From Lutibacter sp. Hel_I_33_5 (GTDB taxonomy: Bacteria; Bacteroidota; Bacteroidia; Flavobacteriales; Flavobacteriaceae): a stretch of 64,000 bases of DNA. The DNA is taken from assembly GCF_007827455.1 (NCBI RefSeq), contig NZ_VISM01000001.1:1961501-2025500 (forward strand), read 5' to 3'. The notes beneath the pieces were generated by a model. The model saw only the letters and a list, made by a program, of their open reading frames with translations. It was not told where the DNA came from and did not search any database. Both the position numbers and the translations under genes were made by a program. Numbering within the stretch: the stretch's first letter is position 1; every line of letters begins with the position of its first letter. Shown here piece after piece: positions 1-8,238 of the stretch.

Positions 1-485
1 ATCATAATATCGGGAATGCTATGATGGAACAAAAGCAATATCAACCTGCTGTAGATGCCTATAAAAATGCGTTAAGAAACAATCCTAATGATGATGAAAC
101 TCGCTATAATTTGGCTGTTGCTCAGAAACTATTAGAAAAAGAAAAGCAAAAAAATAAGGACAAGAAAGACGATAAAAACAAAGACAAGAATAAAGATAAA
201 AAGGACGACAAGAACAAGGATAAAAAAGATAATAAAGACGGAAAGGATAAGGACAAAAAAGACGATCAAAACAAAGATAAAGGAGACAATAAGCAGGATA
301 AAAACAAAAATCCTGACAAGAAGAAAGATCAGAAAGAAAAACCTAAGCCAAAGCAAGGTCAAATGACACCTCAACAAATAAAACAATTGTTAGAGAATTT
401 AAATAATGAGGAAAAGAAAACTCAGAAAAAAATGAATCTTAAAAAGGCAAAAGGTAAAAAAGTAAAACAAGAAAAAGACTGGTAA
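1..485 (+). CDS. batC: BatC-like TPR protein (C-terminal part; 5' end outside window)
   Basis: The reading frame is open from the window edge; residues before the first ATG (at 21) already read HNIGNAMMEQ, a typical TPR helix, so the true start lies upstream. One TPR unit is visible (QYQPAVDAYKNALRNNPNDD). It is followed by about 75 residues of almost pure K/D/N and then a Q/E/K-rich tail ending in KQEKDW. This matches the BatC type of aerotolerance-operon protein, a TPR followed by a charged low-complexity tail. batD begins 41 bases downstream, and batE follows. batA and batB are expected just upstream, outside the window. The family's biochemical role is not firmly established; envelope stress or oxygen tolerance has been proposed. 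Confidence 0.8.
   Translation, partial: HNIGNAMMEQKQYQPAVDAYKNALRNNPNDDETRYNLAVAQKLLEKEKQKNKDKKDDKNKDKNKDKKDDKNKDKKDNKDGKDKDKKDDQNKDKGDNKQDKNKNPDKKKDQKEKPKPKQGQMTPQQIKQLLENLNNEEKKTQKKMNLKKAKGKKVKQEKDW
137..350 (+). repeat. Low-complexity K/D/N-coding tract in batC
   Basis: An irregular purine-rich repeat of AAAGACAAG/AAAGATAAA-type units encodes alternating Lys, Asp and Asn. It makes a long antisense open frame of F/I/L/V that is not a gene. The repeats are degenerate, so they could expand or contract by slippage without changing frame. Confidence 0.75.
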
Positions 486-526
486 AATAATAGTTGTTAA
501 TTACTATTTTTGCTCAGATTTATAAA

Positions 527-2290
527 ATGAAATTACGTTTTTACATATCATTAATTATTACGCTACTTACGTTTAATTTATATGCGCAAGAAGGTACTTT
601 GGTTGCTAAAGTGAGTAAAAATAAATTAGGGCTAAACCAACGTTTACGTGTAGAGTTTTCTATAAACAAACAAGGTTCAGATAATTTTACACCACCCAAT
701 TTTAGAGATTTTAAAGTAGTTGGTGGTCCAAATCAATCTGTAAGTCAGTCTTGGGTTAATGGACGAGCAAGTTTTTCGCAATCATATACATATATCATTC
801 AACCAAAAAGAAAAGGAGAGCTTTATATTCAGTCTGCAACAGTAGAAATCGGTGGAAAAACGGTTAAATCTACTCCTGTAAAAGTAGTTGTTTTAGATGC
901 TGTAGATCTTCCTAAAGATCCTAACGATCCAAATTATATTGCACAACAAAATATTCATTTAGTTGCAGAAGTTTCAAAATCTAGACCATATGTTGGTGAA
1001 GGAATTTATGTAGAATATAGATTATATGTTAGTCAAAATATTAATGTATATGATTTTAGTACATCCGAAGCACCGCAATACAATGGTTTTTGGAATCAAG
1101 AAATAAAAAGAGATGGGTTGTCTGTAAAAAACGGAACCTATAATGGTGAGAGTTATCGTTATGTCGTTTTACAAAAAGCCTTATTAGTACCAACAAAATC
1201 TGGAAAACTTACTATTGATCCGATGAAAATGGAAATCCTTATTGGTGTTCCAACGGGTAGAGCAGATTTTTTTGGAAATGTAATTACAAAAAATATTCGT
1301 CGAGATTTTGCATCGCCTAAAAAAACAATTATTGCTAAATCATTACCATTAGAAGGTAAACCAGATAATTTTAATGGTGCTGTTGGTGATTTCTCTTTTA
1401 GTGTAAACTTGAGTAAAAACGCTTTAAAAGCAAATGAATCTTCGCAAATAAAAGTACGTGTAAATGGAAAAGGAAACTTAAAATTATTTGAGATTCCTAA
1501 GATTACAACTCCAGAAGAATTAGAAGTGTATCAGCCAGAAAGAAAAGAAAAAACAAGAGTGACTTCTACCGGAATAAGAGGTGAAGTTTATGATTTGTAT
1601 ACGGTTGTTCCACAATATAAAGGAAAATATAAAATTCCAAGTACTTCTTTTTCTTACTTTAATGCAAAAGAAAAAAAATACCATACAATTACTACTGAAG
1701 ATTTATTTGTAAATGTTTTAGAAGGAAAAGAATTAAAAAGTAATTCTGATGTAAGTTCAGTTGTAAAACAAAACGTAAATACTACAGGAAATAATTTTAG
1801 ATACATACAAACTAAAACATCTTTTTCAACTATAAAAACAGACGATTTTTATAACTCTAAATTGTTTTATATTTTATTGTTACTCCCTTTAATTGCTATT
1901 CCAATAGGAATTTTTATCGCCAAGAAAAATGAAGCAAGAAGCAATGATATAATTGGTAATAAATTAAGAAAAGCAGAGCGTTTAGCTAAAAAATATTTAG
2001 CTGATGCTCAAAAACAATTAGGAAAAAAAGAAGCGTTTTATGAAGCTTTAGAACGTGCTTTGCACAATTATTTAAAAGCAAAATTAGGCGTTGAAACTTC
2101 TGATATTAGTAGAGATAAAATATCTCAAATTTTAACTGATAAGAATGTAGAAAATTCAACCATAGATCGATTTATTGATGTATTAAAAGATTGCGATTTT
2201 GCACGTTATACACCAATAACAAATGTGCAAATGAAGGAAGAGTACGAAAAAGCGAAACAGATAATCATGGATTTAGATAAACAACTATAA
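527..2290 (+). CDS. batD: BatD family protein (oxygen tolerance)
   Basis: 587 residues. The ATG at 527 is preferred over an upstream TTG at 494 because it begins a clean signal peptide (MKLRFYISLIITLLTFNLYAQ). The long exported region is beta-rich with BatD-type repeats (for example PPNFRDFKVVGGPNQSVS near residue 50). It ends with one transmembrane segment (LFYILLLLPLIAIPIGIFIA, about residue 445) and a cytoplasmic helical tail. BatD proteins are inner-membrane-anchored periplasmic proteins of the Bat operon found across Bacteroidota and Leptospira. The gene sits between batC and batE, with batE starting one base after the stop. Molecular function is unknown, so the name rests on family resemblance and gene order. 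Confidence 0.88.
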   Translation: MKLRFYISLIITLLTFNLYAQEGTLVAKVSKNKLGLNQRLRVEFSINKQGSDNFTPPNFRDFKVVGGPNQSVSQSWVNGRASFSQSYTYIIQPKRKGELYIQSATVEIGGKTVKSTPVKVVVLDAVDLPKDPNDPNYIAQQNIHLVAEVSKSRPYVGEGIYVEYRLYVSQNINVYDFSTSEAPQYNGFWNQEIKRDGLSVKNGTYNGESYRYVVLQKALLVPTKSGKLTIDPMKMEILIGVPTGRADFFGNVITKNIRRDFASPKKTIIAKSLPLEGKPDNFNGAVGDFSFSVNLSKNALKANESSQIKVRVNGKGNLKLFEIPKITTPEELEVYQPERKEKTRVTSTGIRGEVYDLYTVVPQYKGKYKIPSTSFSYFNAKEKKYHTITTEDLFVNVLEGKELKSNSDVSSVVKQNVNTTGNNFRYIQTKTSFSTIKTDDFYNSKLFYILLLLPLIAIPIGIFIAKKNEARSNDIIGNKLRKAERLAKKYLADAQKQLGKKEAFYEALERALHNYLKAKLGVETSDISRDKISQILTDKNVENSTIDRFIDVLKDCDFARYTPITNVQMKEEYEKAKQIIMDLDKQL

Positions 2291-2291
2291 A

Positions 2292-3041
2292 ATGAAAAAA
2301 ATATTCTTTTTATTGTTTTTACTTCCCAGCATATTGTTGGCACAAACCGCTAATGATTTATTTACAACCGCAAATAATTTATACAAAGAAGGAAAGTATA
2401 AAGAAGCCATAAAGGTTTATCAAAAGATAGAAAAAAAAGACCAAGTTTCTTCAGATGTATACTATAATTTAGGGAATTGTTATTATAAATTAAATGAAGT
2501 GGCAGCAACCATTTATAACTATGAAAAAGCCTTATCTATTAACCCGTTACATAAAGATGCAACCAATAACTTAGTCTTTGCAAAACGATTAACTTTAGAC
2601 AGAATTGAAGAATTACCGAAGTCTATTTTACAAAAATTCAATGAGAATTATTTGCAAAAACTCACGTATAATCAATGGGCAATTGTAGTTGTGGTACTAT
2701 CTTTTTTAGCTTCCATACTGTTTTTATTATTCTATTTTTCTGAAATCCCAACTAAAAAAAGGTTCTACTTTATAAGTAGTATTCTTAGTTTTATCATGTT
2801 GTTCTCTAGCTTGTTAATCACCATAAATCAATATAATTTAAGTACCTCTAAAAGGCATGCAATTGTTTTTTCTAAAAAGATAGATGTAAAAAATGCACCA
2901 ACTTTAAACGGAAATGATGTCTTTACAATACATGAAGGAACAAAAATTATGGTTTTAGATGAAGTAGATAACTGGAAAAAAGTTAAATTAGCTGACGGTA
3001 AAATTGGCTGGCTAATTGCTGATGAAATCAAAGAACTATAA
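2292..3041 (+). CDS. batE: BatE-like TPR and SH3 protein
   Basis: 249 residues with a signal peptide (MKKIFFLLFLLPSILLAQ). Two TPR units follow (about residues 20-95: ANNLYKEGKYKEAIKVYQKI and VYYNLGNCYYKLNEVAATIYNYEKAL). Two adjacent transmembrane helices lie at about 133-180, and the protein ends in a bacterial SH3-like domain (about 190-249; VDNWKKVKLADGKIGWLIADEI). This TPR/2TM/SH3 layout is the BatE arrangement and closes the bat operon. It abuts batD by one base and the next small gene starts immediately after its stop, so all are probably cotranscribed. It is likely a membrane scaffold for the other Bat proteins, which is inference. Confidence 0.85.
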   Translation: MKKIFFLLFLLPSILLAQTANDLFTTANNLYKEGKYKEAIKVYQKIEKKDQVSSDVYYNLGNCYYKLNEVAATIYNYEKALSINPLHKDATNNLVFAKRLTLDRIEELPKSILQKFNENYLQKLTYNQWAIVVVVLSFLASILFLLFYFSEIPTKKRFYFISSILSFIMLFSSLLITINQYNLSTSKRHAIVFSKKIDVKNAPTLNGNDVFTIHEGTKIMVLDEVDNWKKVKLADGKIGWLIADEIKEL

Positions 3042-3359
3042 ATGATTACATTATTTAAACATCACATTTTTAAATTTATACTTTTAGCTGTATTATCGCT
3101 AAAGGTATGTGTGTTTGTAGCAGATAATCTTTCTATTCTTTCTGATACTCCAACAGCTTCTCATATTGTTTTAGACGATTTTGAGAATGAAAATGAAGAG
3201 AATAAAGAAGTTGATGAATCAGAGAAAATTAATCAATCAATGTATCCAAACGCTTCAGAATCATCCTATATTATTGATAAAAACTTATCAATACATATTA
3301 TAGAGAATTATAGAATTCAATATTTAGAGTATACAACTCCGCCTCCAGAATTTAGTTAA
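3042..3359 (+). CDS. Small hypothetical membrane or secreted protein
   Basis: 105 residues, not recognised. An N-terminal hydrophobic helix (residues 8-28, HIFKFILLAVLSLKVCVFVA) is followed by a strongly acidic stretch (DDFENENEENKEVDESEK) and a short C-terminus ending TTPPPEFS. Its ATG directly follows the batE stop codon, so it looks like the last gene of the bat operon. It is followed by a short weak hairpin (ACTTG/CAAGT, 3400-3417) before the SulP gene. It may be a small exported anchor protein; no function can be assigned. Confidence 0.6.
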   Translation: MITLFKHHIFKFILLAVLSLKVCVFVADNLSILSDTPTASHIVLDDFENENEENKEVDESEKINQSMYPNASESSYIIDKNLSIHIIENYRIQYLEYTTPPPEFS

Positions 3360-3437
3360 TCAGTTTCTGGAAAAAAATCAACATTAATTTACAAACACGA
3401 CTTGTCTAAAAGCAAGTAATTTTAAAAAATTTTATTC

Positions 3438-5300
3438 ATGAAAAATTTATTTTCAAACATAAAAGGTGACGCTTTTGGTGGAATTACAGCAGGAATTGTT
3501 GCTCTACCGTTAGCATTAGCTTTTGGAGTTTCATCTGGTTTAGGCCCAAGTGCTGGATTATATGGAGCCATATTTATTAGTTTTTTTGCTGCATTATTTG
3601 GCGGAACTAGCACACAAATTTCGGGACCAACTGCACCTATGACAGCAGTAAGTATGGTTGTAATTGCAAGTATTATTGCTGCTAATGATGGTGATGTAAA
3701 TAAAGCACTACCTATTATTTTAACGGTGTTTTTATTAGCTGGATTAATGCAAATTGGTTTGGGAGCTATTGGTTTAGGGAAATATATACGATATATTCCA
3801 TACCCTGTGGTTTCTGGTTTTATGACAGCAATTGGAGTTATCATTCTAGTAACTCAAATTTTACCATCTTTAGGATATTACGCAAAAGAAGATGCTCAAT
3901 TTGTTGAACAATTTAAACCTCAAGCAGAAGAAATTATCCTTGAGAATATTCTTAAAGAAGAAGCTGGAGAAGGAATTTTAGTTTTAGAAAATTTCAAAGA
4001 AACAATTACTAGAGCTGAAAAGATTTCTCAAGCAGATATTCTAAAGGAATCTAAAACTTTGGCAGGTAAAGAAGCTTCTGGAGTTTTAGGCGCGTTTAAA
4101 GTATTACCTAAAGCGTTACAAAATATTAATTGGCTAGAATTACTATTAGCGTTGGGTACTATTATTATAATTTATGGGTTTAAACGGATTACCACGGCAG
4201 TTCCAAGTACATTAGTCGCCTTACTGGTAATGTCTGGAATAGCAGTCGGTTTTGGGCTAAATTATCGTCCAATTGAAGAAATTCCAAGCGGATTCCCAAT
4301 TCCGAATCTAGAAATATTTTCTAGTTTCTCCTTATCAAGTATTACACCTTATATATTTACTGCTTTAACATTAGCGTTATTAGGTGCAATCGATTCTTTG
4401 TTAACTTCTGTTGTTGCAGATAATATGACAAAAACGAAACATAAACCCAATAAAGAATTGGTAGGTCAAGGTATTGGAAATAGTATTGCAGCTATTTTTG
4501 GAGGGATTCCAGGTGCTGGAGCAACCATTAGAACCGTTGTAAACATCAATTCTGGTGGAAAAACGAAACTTTCTGGTATGATAGCTGGTATTATGTTATT
4601 AGTTATTTTATTAGGTTTAGGTCCCATTGCTTCACAAATTCCTGCAGCAGTTTTAGCAGGTATTTTAATTACCGTAGGTATTGGTGTAATGGATTATAAA
4701 GGATTAAAAGCAATTCCTAGTTTACCAAAAGACATTAAACTAGGACCACTAAAATTAAGTTCAGAAGTATTAATTATGTTAATCGTATTATTACTTTCTA
4801 CTTTTTGGAATTTAGTATATGCAGTAGGAATCGGATTGGTAATTGCTTCTTTAATGTTTATGAAAAAAATTGGGGATTTAACCGCAGAGCGATCGGACGT
4901 AAAATCATTAAAAGAAGAGCCATGGGCAGATGAAAAGGATTTCCCTAAAAACTTAATAGAAGAAGTATTTATTAAACACATTAAAGGGCCATTATTTTTT
5001 GGATCTACAAGTGATTTTCAAGCATTAGCAAAACAGATTCCTGATACCGCATCAACTGTTATTTTGCGATTAGGAAGAATGCAATACATGGATCAATCTG
5101 GATTGTATGCAATGGAGGATATGTTACAAGATTTAAAATCAAAAAATGTTGAAGTCTTATTTGTAGAGTTATTAAAACAACCTAAATATATGATGGAAAG
5201 AATCGACATCATTCCAGATTTTATTCCAGAAAATCATATCTTTAGTTCTTTTGATGAATGTGTAGAATGGGTAAAACAAAACGTAAAGGATAATAATTAA
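3438..5300 (+). CDS. SulP family inorganic anion transporter with STAS domain
   Basis: 620 residues. The N-terminal SulP transport core begins DAFGGITAGIVALPLALAFG and continues through many transmembrane helices with the conserved GPTAPMTAV-type loop (about residues 10-145 and 230-460). A hydrophilic charged insert of about 75 residues lies near 145-220. The C-terminal STAS domain (about 495-615) contains ILRLGRMQYMDQSGLYAMED. SulP proteins carry sulfate, bicarbonate or other anions. The beta-carbonic anhydrase that starts 14 bases downstream suggests bicarbonate as substrate, as in other SulP-CA pairs. This assignment of substrate is inference from context; the STAS domain presumably regulates transport. 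Confidence 0.9.
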   Translation: MKNLFSNIKGDAFGGITAGIVALPLALAFGVSSGLGPSAGLYGAIFISFFAALFGGTSTQISGPTAPMTAVSMVVIASIIAANDGDVNKALPIILTVFLLAGLMQIGLGAIGLGKYIRYIPYPVVSGFMTAIGVIILVTQILPSLGYYAKEDAQFVEQFKPQAEEIILENILKEEAGEGILVLENFKETITRAEKISQADILKESKTLAGKEASGVLGAFKVLPKALQNINWLELLLALGTIIIIYGFKRITTAVPSTLVALLVMSGIAVGFGLNYRPIEEIPSGFPIPNLEIFSSFSLSSITPYIFTALTLALLGAIDSLLTSVVADNMTKTKHKPNKELVGQGIGNSIAAIFGGIPGAGATIRTVVNINSGGKTKLSGMIAGIMLLVILLGLGPIASQIPAAVLAGILITVGIGVMDYKGLKAIPSLPKDIKLGPLKLSSEVLIMLIVLLLSTFWNLVYAVGIGLVIASLMFMKKIGDLTAERSDVKSLKEEPWADEKDFPKNLIEEVFIKHIKGPLFFGSTSDFQALAKQIPDTASTVILRLGRMQYMDQSGLYAMEDMLQDLKSKNVEVLFVELLKQPKYMMERIDIIPDFIPENHIFSSFDECVEWVKQNVKDNN

Positions 5301-5314
5301 AAAATATTAGAAAG

Positions 5315-5944
5315 ATGAAAAATATAGCAATTAATAAAGAAGTTCAAGGAAAATTATCTCCAAAAGGAGTTTTAGGAGATTTACTTGATGGTAACGAAAG
5401 ATTTAGAAACAATGAGTTACAAGCAGCAGATTATAACGCCTTAGTAAAAGATACTGTTGGTGGTCAGTTTCCAAAAGCTGTAGTATTGTCTTGTATAGAT
5501 TCTCGTGTGCCTGTAGAGCAAGTTTTTGACCAAACTATTGGTGATATTTTTGTTGCCAGAGTTGCTAGGAATTTTGAAAATACAGACATTTTAGGAAGTT
5601 TAGAATACTCGTGTAAAGTTGCAGGAAGTAAATTAATCTTAGTTTTAGGTCACGAAAGTTGTGGTGCTGTTAAAGCGGCATGTGATGGCGTAGAATTAGG
5701 TAATATTACCGAAATGCTAGACAATATTATGCCTGCTGTTAAGAAATCTTCTGATGAAGTAGATGGAGAAACAAATTCTTCGAATAAAGAGTTTGTGGCT
5801 AAAACAGTTGAAAATAACGTACTGTTAACTATTGATAGAATTCGTGAAAAAAGTGGAATTCTTAGAGAGATGGAAGACAATGGAGAAATTGAAATAGTTG
5901 GTGCTGTTTACAAACTTTCCAGTGGTAAAGTAGAATTAGTATAA
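5315..5944 (+). CDS. Beta-carbonic anhydrase
   Basis: 209 residues, full length for a beta-class enzyme that interconverts CO2 and bicarbonate. Zinc ligands are visible as Cys60 (SCIDSR), His113 and Cys116 (GHESCGA), with the Asp62/Arg64 dyad intact. No signal peptide, so cytosolic. It lies 14 bases after the SulP transporter gene and before a strong bidirectional terminator, so the two form one transcription unit. The pair fits bicarbonate uptake with intracellular equilibration, feeding anaplerotic carboxylation. Confidence 0.93.
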   Translation: MKNIAINKEVQGKLSPKGVLGDLLDGNERFRNNELQAADYNALVKDTVGGQFPKAVVLSCIDSRVPVEQVFDQTIGDIFVARVARNFENTDILGSLEYSCKVAGSKLILVLGHESCGAVKAACDGVELGNITEMLDNIMPAVKKSSDEVDGETNSSNKEFVAKTVENNVLLTIDRIREKSGILREMEDNGEIEIVGAVYKLSSGKVELV

Positions 5945-5950
5945 AAAATG

Positions 5951-5979
5951 AAAGGCTGGTTTTAACCAGCCTTTTTTAT
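5951..5979. terminator. Bidirectional intrinsic terminator
   Basis: An 11-bp perfect stem (AAAGGCTGGTT, 5951-5961, with AACCAGCCTTT, 5964-5974) with a 2-base loop is followed by T's on the plus strand and preceded by A's. It lies between the converging carbonic anhydrase gene and the reverse-strand gene at 5976, and suits both. Confidence 0.85.
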
Positions 5980-6353
5980 TTTAAAGTCATTCTACCCTCC
6001 CAGGTATTACCACCAAGGGTTGACTTATAATAGATTTTTTTTCCTCTTTTTCCAGTAATCTTTACATGGAGTTTTGAGCCTAGTTTAAAAGGGAAATTTG
6101 GAAGTGTTGCTTCGTTTATAATTAAATAATACTCGCATTCTGAAATCCATTTAATATCAGATTGAATAATATATTTACCTTCTTCGTGATATTCTGTGTG
6201 TTTATCTTCATTAAAAACAACCAAAACTTTATCCTTACCTAGCTTATAGGTAAAAGAATTATTCTTTAAAACAGTACAGTCTTGTTTTATTGAAAATGAG
6301 GACAGTGCAAAAAAGAGGCACAGAAATAAAAAGAGTCTTACTACAACTTTCAT
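5976..6353 (-). CDS. Secreted hypothetical protein
   Basis: 125 residues with an N-terminal signal peptide (MKVVVRLFLFLCLFFALSSF). The mature part contains the pattern GKYIIQSDIKWISECEYYLIINEATLPNFPF and LGSKLHVKITGKRGKKIYYKSTL, which resembles small Bacteroidota DNA-binding-unrelated periplasmic proteins with a conserved W..ECEY core. I do not recognise a named family. Converges on the carbonic anhydrase gene and shares its terminator. Confidence 0.7.
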   Translation of the reverse strand: MKVVVRLFLFLCLFFALSSFSIKQDCTVLKNNSFTYKLGKDKVLVVFNEDKHTEYHEEGKYIIQSDIKWISECEYYLIINEATLPNFPFKLGSKLHVKITGKRGKKIYYKSTLGGNTWEGRMTLK

Positions 6354-6419
6354 TATTCTTATTTAGCGGATGAGCAAGATACAATTTTCTTATGAGAAAA
6401 AAATATTTTTGTTGTTAAA

Positions 6420-6935
6420 CTAGCTAAATTTGTTGAGATCAATTTCTTTTTCTTCACCTTTGATTATTGATGGTAAAATAGTTGGTGCAATCATTTTAAC
6501 TGGACCATAGAGAATTGACTTATCTAATGTCTCCTTTTTAATAAATGGAAGTGTATCATTCATCTTTCCAAAAAAGATAAAAACAACACTTAAAATCAGT
6601 CCAATTTTTAAAGCGCCAAACACACCGCCTAATATTTTATTAATAATACCTAGTGCTGCAAAATCTGCAATTTTTGTTAATATTTTTCCCAATAATCCAA
6701 TGACAATAATAATAACAACAAACGTTCCTGCAAAAGCGGCTAACGATATATATTCTTCGCTCCAAGAAACAGATTCTTTTAAATAATCGCCAATAAAATA
6801 AGAGAAATGTATTGCGCCATAAACACCTCCAACTAAAGCAACCAATGAGGCTACTTCGACAAATAACCCTTTCATTAATCCTCTAACGAATCCAAATAAT
6901 AATAACGCTGCGATAATAATATCAAAAATATTCAT
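6420..6935 (-). CDS. cvpA: CvpA family membrane protein
   Basis: 171 residues with four predicted transmembrane helices. It begins MNIFDIIIAALLLFGFVRGLMKG, the typical CvpA opening (helix followed by GFVRGLMKGL). A further conserved region is GLLGKILTKIADFAALGIINKILGGVFG (helix 3/4 loop). The soluble tail is short. CvpA homologues are inner-membrane proteins linked to colicin V production, purine regulation and envelope stress; the exact role here is unknown. The gene is divergent from the hypothetical gene at 6998. Confidence 0.85.
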   Translation of the reverse strand: MNIFDIIIAALLLFGFVRGLMKGLFVEVASLVALVGGVYGAIHFSYFIGDYLKESVSWSEEYISLAAFAGTFVVIIIVIGLLGKILTKIADFAALGIINKILGGVFGALKIGLILSVVFIFFGKMNDTLPFIKKETLDKSILYGPVKMIAPTILPSIIKGEEKEIDLNKFS

Positions 6936-6972
6936 TTACTAAATTTTTAGGTAAATATACATAACTCATTTG

Positions 6973-6980
6973 TATCTTTG
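6973..6980 (+). promoter_or_regulatory. Promoter -7 box TATCTTTG
   Basis: Matches the Bacteroidota -7 consensus TAnnTTTG and lies 17 bases upstream of the ATG at 6998. No clear TTG was found at the -33 position. Confidence 0.5.
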
Positions 6981-6997
6981 ATTTTATATTAACAAGT

Positions 6998-7357
6998 ATG
7001 ACTGAAGTTACTAATTTAAAAGAAAAATGGAATCTTTTGGTTACAAAATTAACCGATCGATTTTCTGAAGGAGAAACCCTTAATGTAGATGGAATCATCT
7101 ATTTAATTGGTGTACAAGAATTAGGGCAAGGGCATAGAACTTTTAAAAAAGATGAAAAAGTTAACTTAATGCATATTGCAATTTGTAAACTTTTAGAGCC
7201 TTATGGGTATTATGAGTTTGATTATTTTGATGGTGATGGTTGGCCACATTATAAAACAATAACTGAATTACCGAATCTAAAACCCGGTGAACAAACAGTT
7301 TTGATGAAAGAAGCTATTGTTAATTATTTTGATGGGTTAAAATACATTACCGATTAA
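6998..7357 (+). CDS. Conserved hypothetical protein
   Basis: 119 residues, soluble, no signal peptide or membrane segment. Visible features are LNVDGIIYLIGVQELGQGHRTFKKDEKVNLMH and a tyrosine/aspartate-rich patch (YGYYEFDYFDGDGWPHY). It looks like a compact alpha/beta protein conserved among Flavobacteriia, but I cannot name the family. A -7 box lies just upstream. Its 3' end overlaps the convergent SDR gene by four bases. Confidence 0.7.
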   Translation: MTEVTNLKEKWNLLVTKLTDRFSEGETLNVDGIIYLIGVQELGQGHRTFKKDEKVNLMHIAICKLLEPYGYYEFDYFDGDGWPHYKTITELPNLKPGEQTVLMKEAIVNYFDGLKYITD

Positions 7358-8148
7358 GTAACACTTAATTTACGAATCATATACGATAACAATTTAGGAT
7401 AAAAACGTTTTGCATACACGCCTGACTTCTCTTTTAAACCAGCAATATAAACTTCTTCTTTTTTCTTAAAAATCGCTTTTGCCATTAGTTTTGCAAACTT
7501 CTTTGGATGAATTCCGTTTTGAGTGGCAACATCCATTTTTTGCTGTGGAGAACCATCACCAGTTAAAGCATTTTTAGAAACATTTGTTTGTACAAAACCT
7601 GGACAAACTAACGTTACTGGTATATTATCTTGATAATGTTCTGCTCTAAGGCTATCAAAAAAACCATGCAAGGCATGTTTGCTTGCAGCGTAACTAGAAC
7701 GTAAAGGTGTCCCAATTTTTCCAACTATACTGGTAGTTACTACAAATTGACCTTGTTTATTTTTTATAAAATGAGGTAAAATTGCTTTTGTTAGTGCAAT
7801 AGTTCCTAAATAATTAATATCTAATAACCGTTTATCAACATCAATAGAAGTGTCTTTTGCAAAAGATCTTTGACTAATTCCACCATTATTTACCAAAATA
7901 TCAACTTTATTAAAACAAGAAATAGCCTTATCAACTGTATTAGAAAAATTGGTGTAATTTTCTAAATCTAACGGAAGAACTTTCACTTCTGAAGGATGTT
8001 TACATTCATTTTTTACAAGTTCTAATGCTTCCTTTTTTCTAGAGGATAAAATAATTTTCGCATTTAAATTAGAAAGCTCAATTGCCAGTGTTTTTCCTAT
8101 TCCAGAAGAAGCTCCAGTAATCCAAATAACTTTATTAGAAAAATCCAT
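7354..8148 (-). CDS. Short-chain dehydrogenase/reductase
   Basis: 264 residues with the classical SDR layout. The NAD(P)-binding motif TGASSGIG lies at residues 11-18, LVNNGG near 85, the catalytic Ser near 140 (VTTSIVG) and the YAASK catalytic Tyr/Lys motif near 153-157, followed by the PG motif (LVCPGFV). The C-terminus is basic and hydrophobic (YPKLLSYMIRKLSVT), as in membrane-associated SDRs of the DHRS7 kind. The substrate cannot be inferred. It overlaps the convergent hypothetical gene by four bases. Confidence 0.9.
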   Translation of the reverse strand: MDFSNKVIWITGASSGIGKTLAIELSNLNAKIILSSRKKEALELVKNECKHPSEVKVLPLDLENYTNFSNTVDKAISCFNKVDILVNNGGISQRSFAKDTSIDVDKRLLDINYLGTIALTKAILPHFIKNKQGQFVVTTSIVGKIGTPLRSSYAASKHALHGFFDSLRAEHYQDNIPVTLVCPGFVQTNVSKNALTGDGSPQQKMDVATQNGIHPKKFAKLMAKAIFKKKEEVYIAGLKEKSGVYAKRFYPKLLSYMIRKLSVT

Positions 8149-8238
8149 TTTTGTAAATTTTGACTTACAAGATACCTATTTTAACAGAGAAATAGTATTT
8201 TTGGTACGTTTCTTGAAATTCTTTAGATAAAATCAATA

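Noticed and set aside
132..386. Antisense frame of F/I/L/V residues over the batC repeats
   Set aside because: It mirrors the Lys/Asp codon repeats on the coding strand, and has no start context or family features.
3400..3417. Hairpin ACTTG/CAAGT before the SulP gene
   Set aside because: Five-base arms with an eight-base loop and a poor T-tract; too weak to call a terminator.
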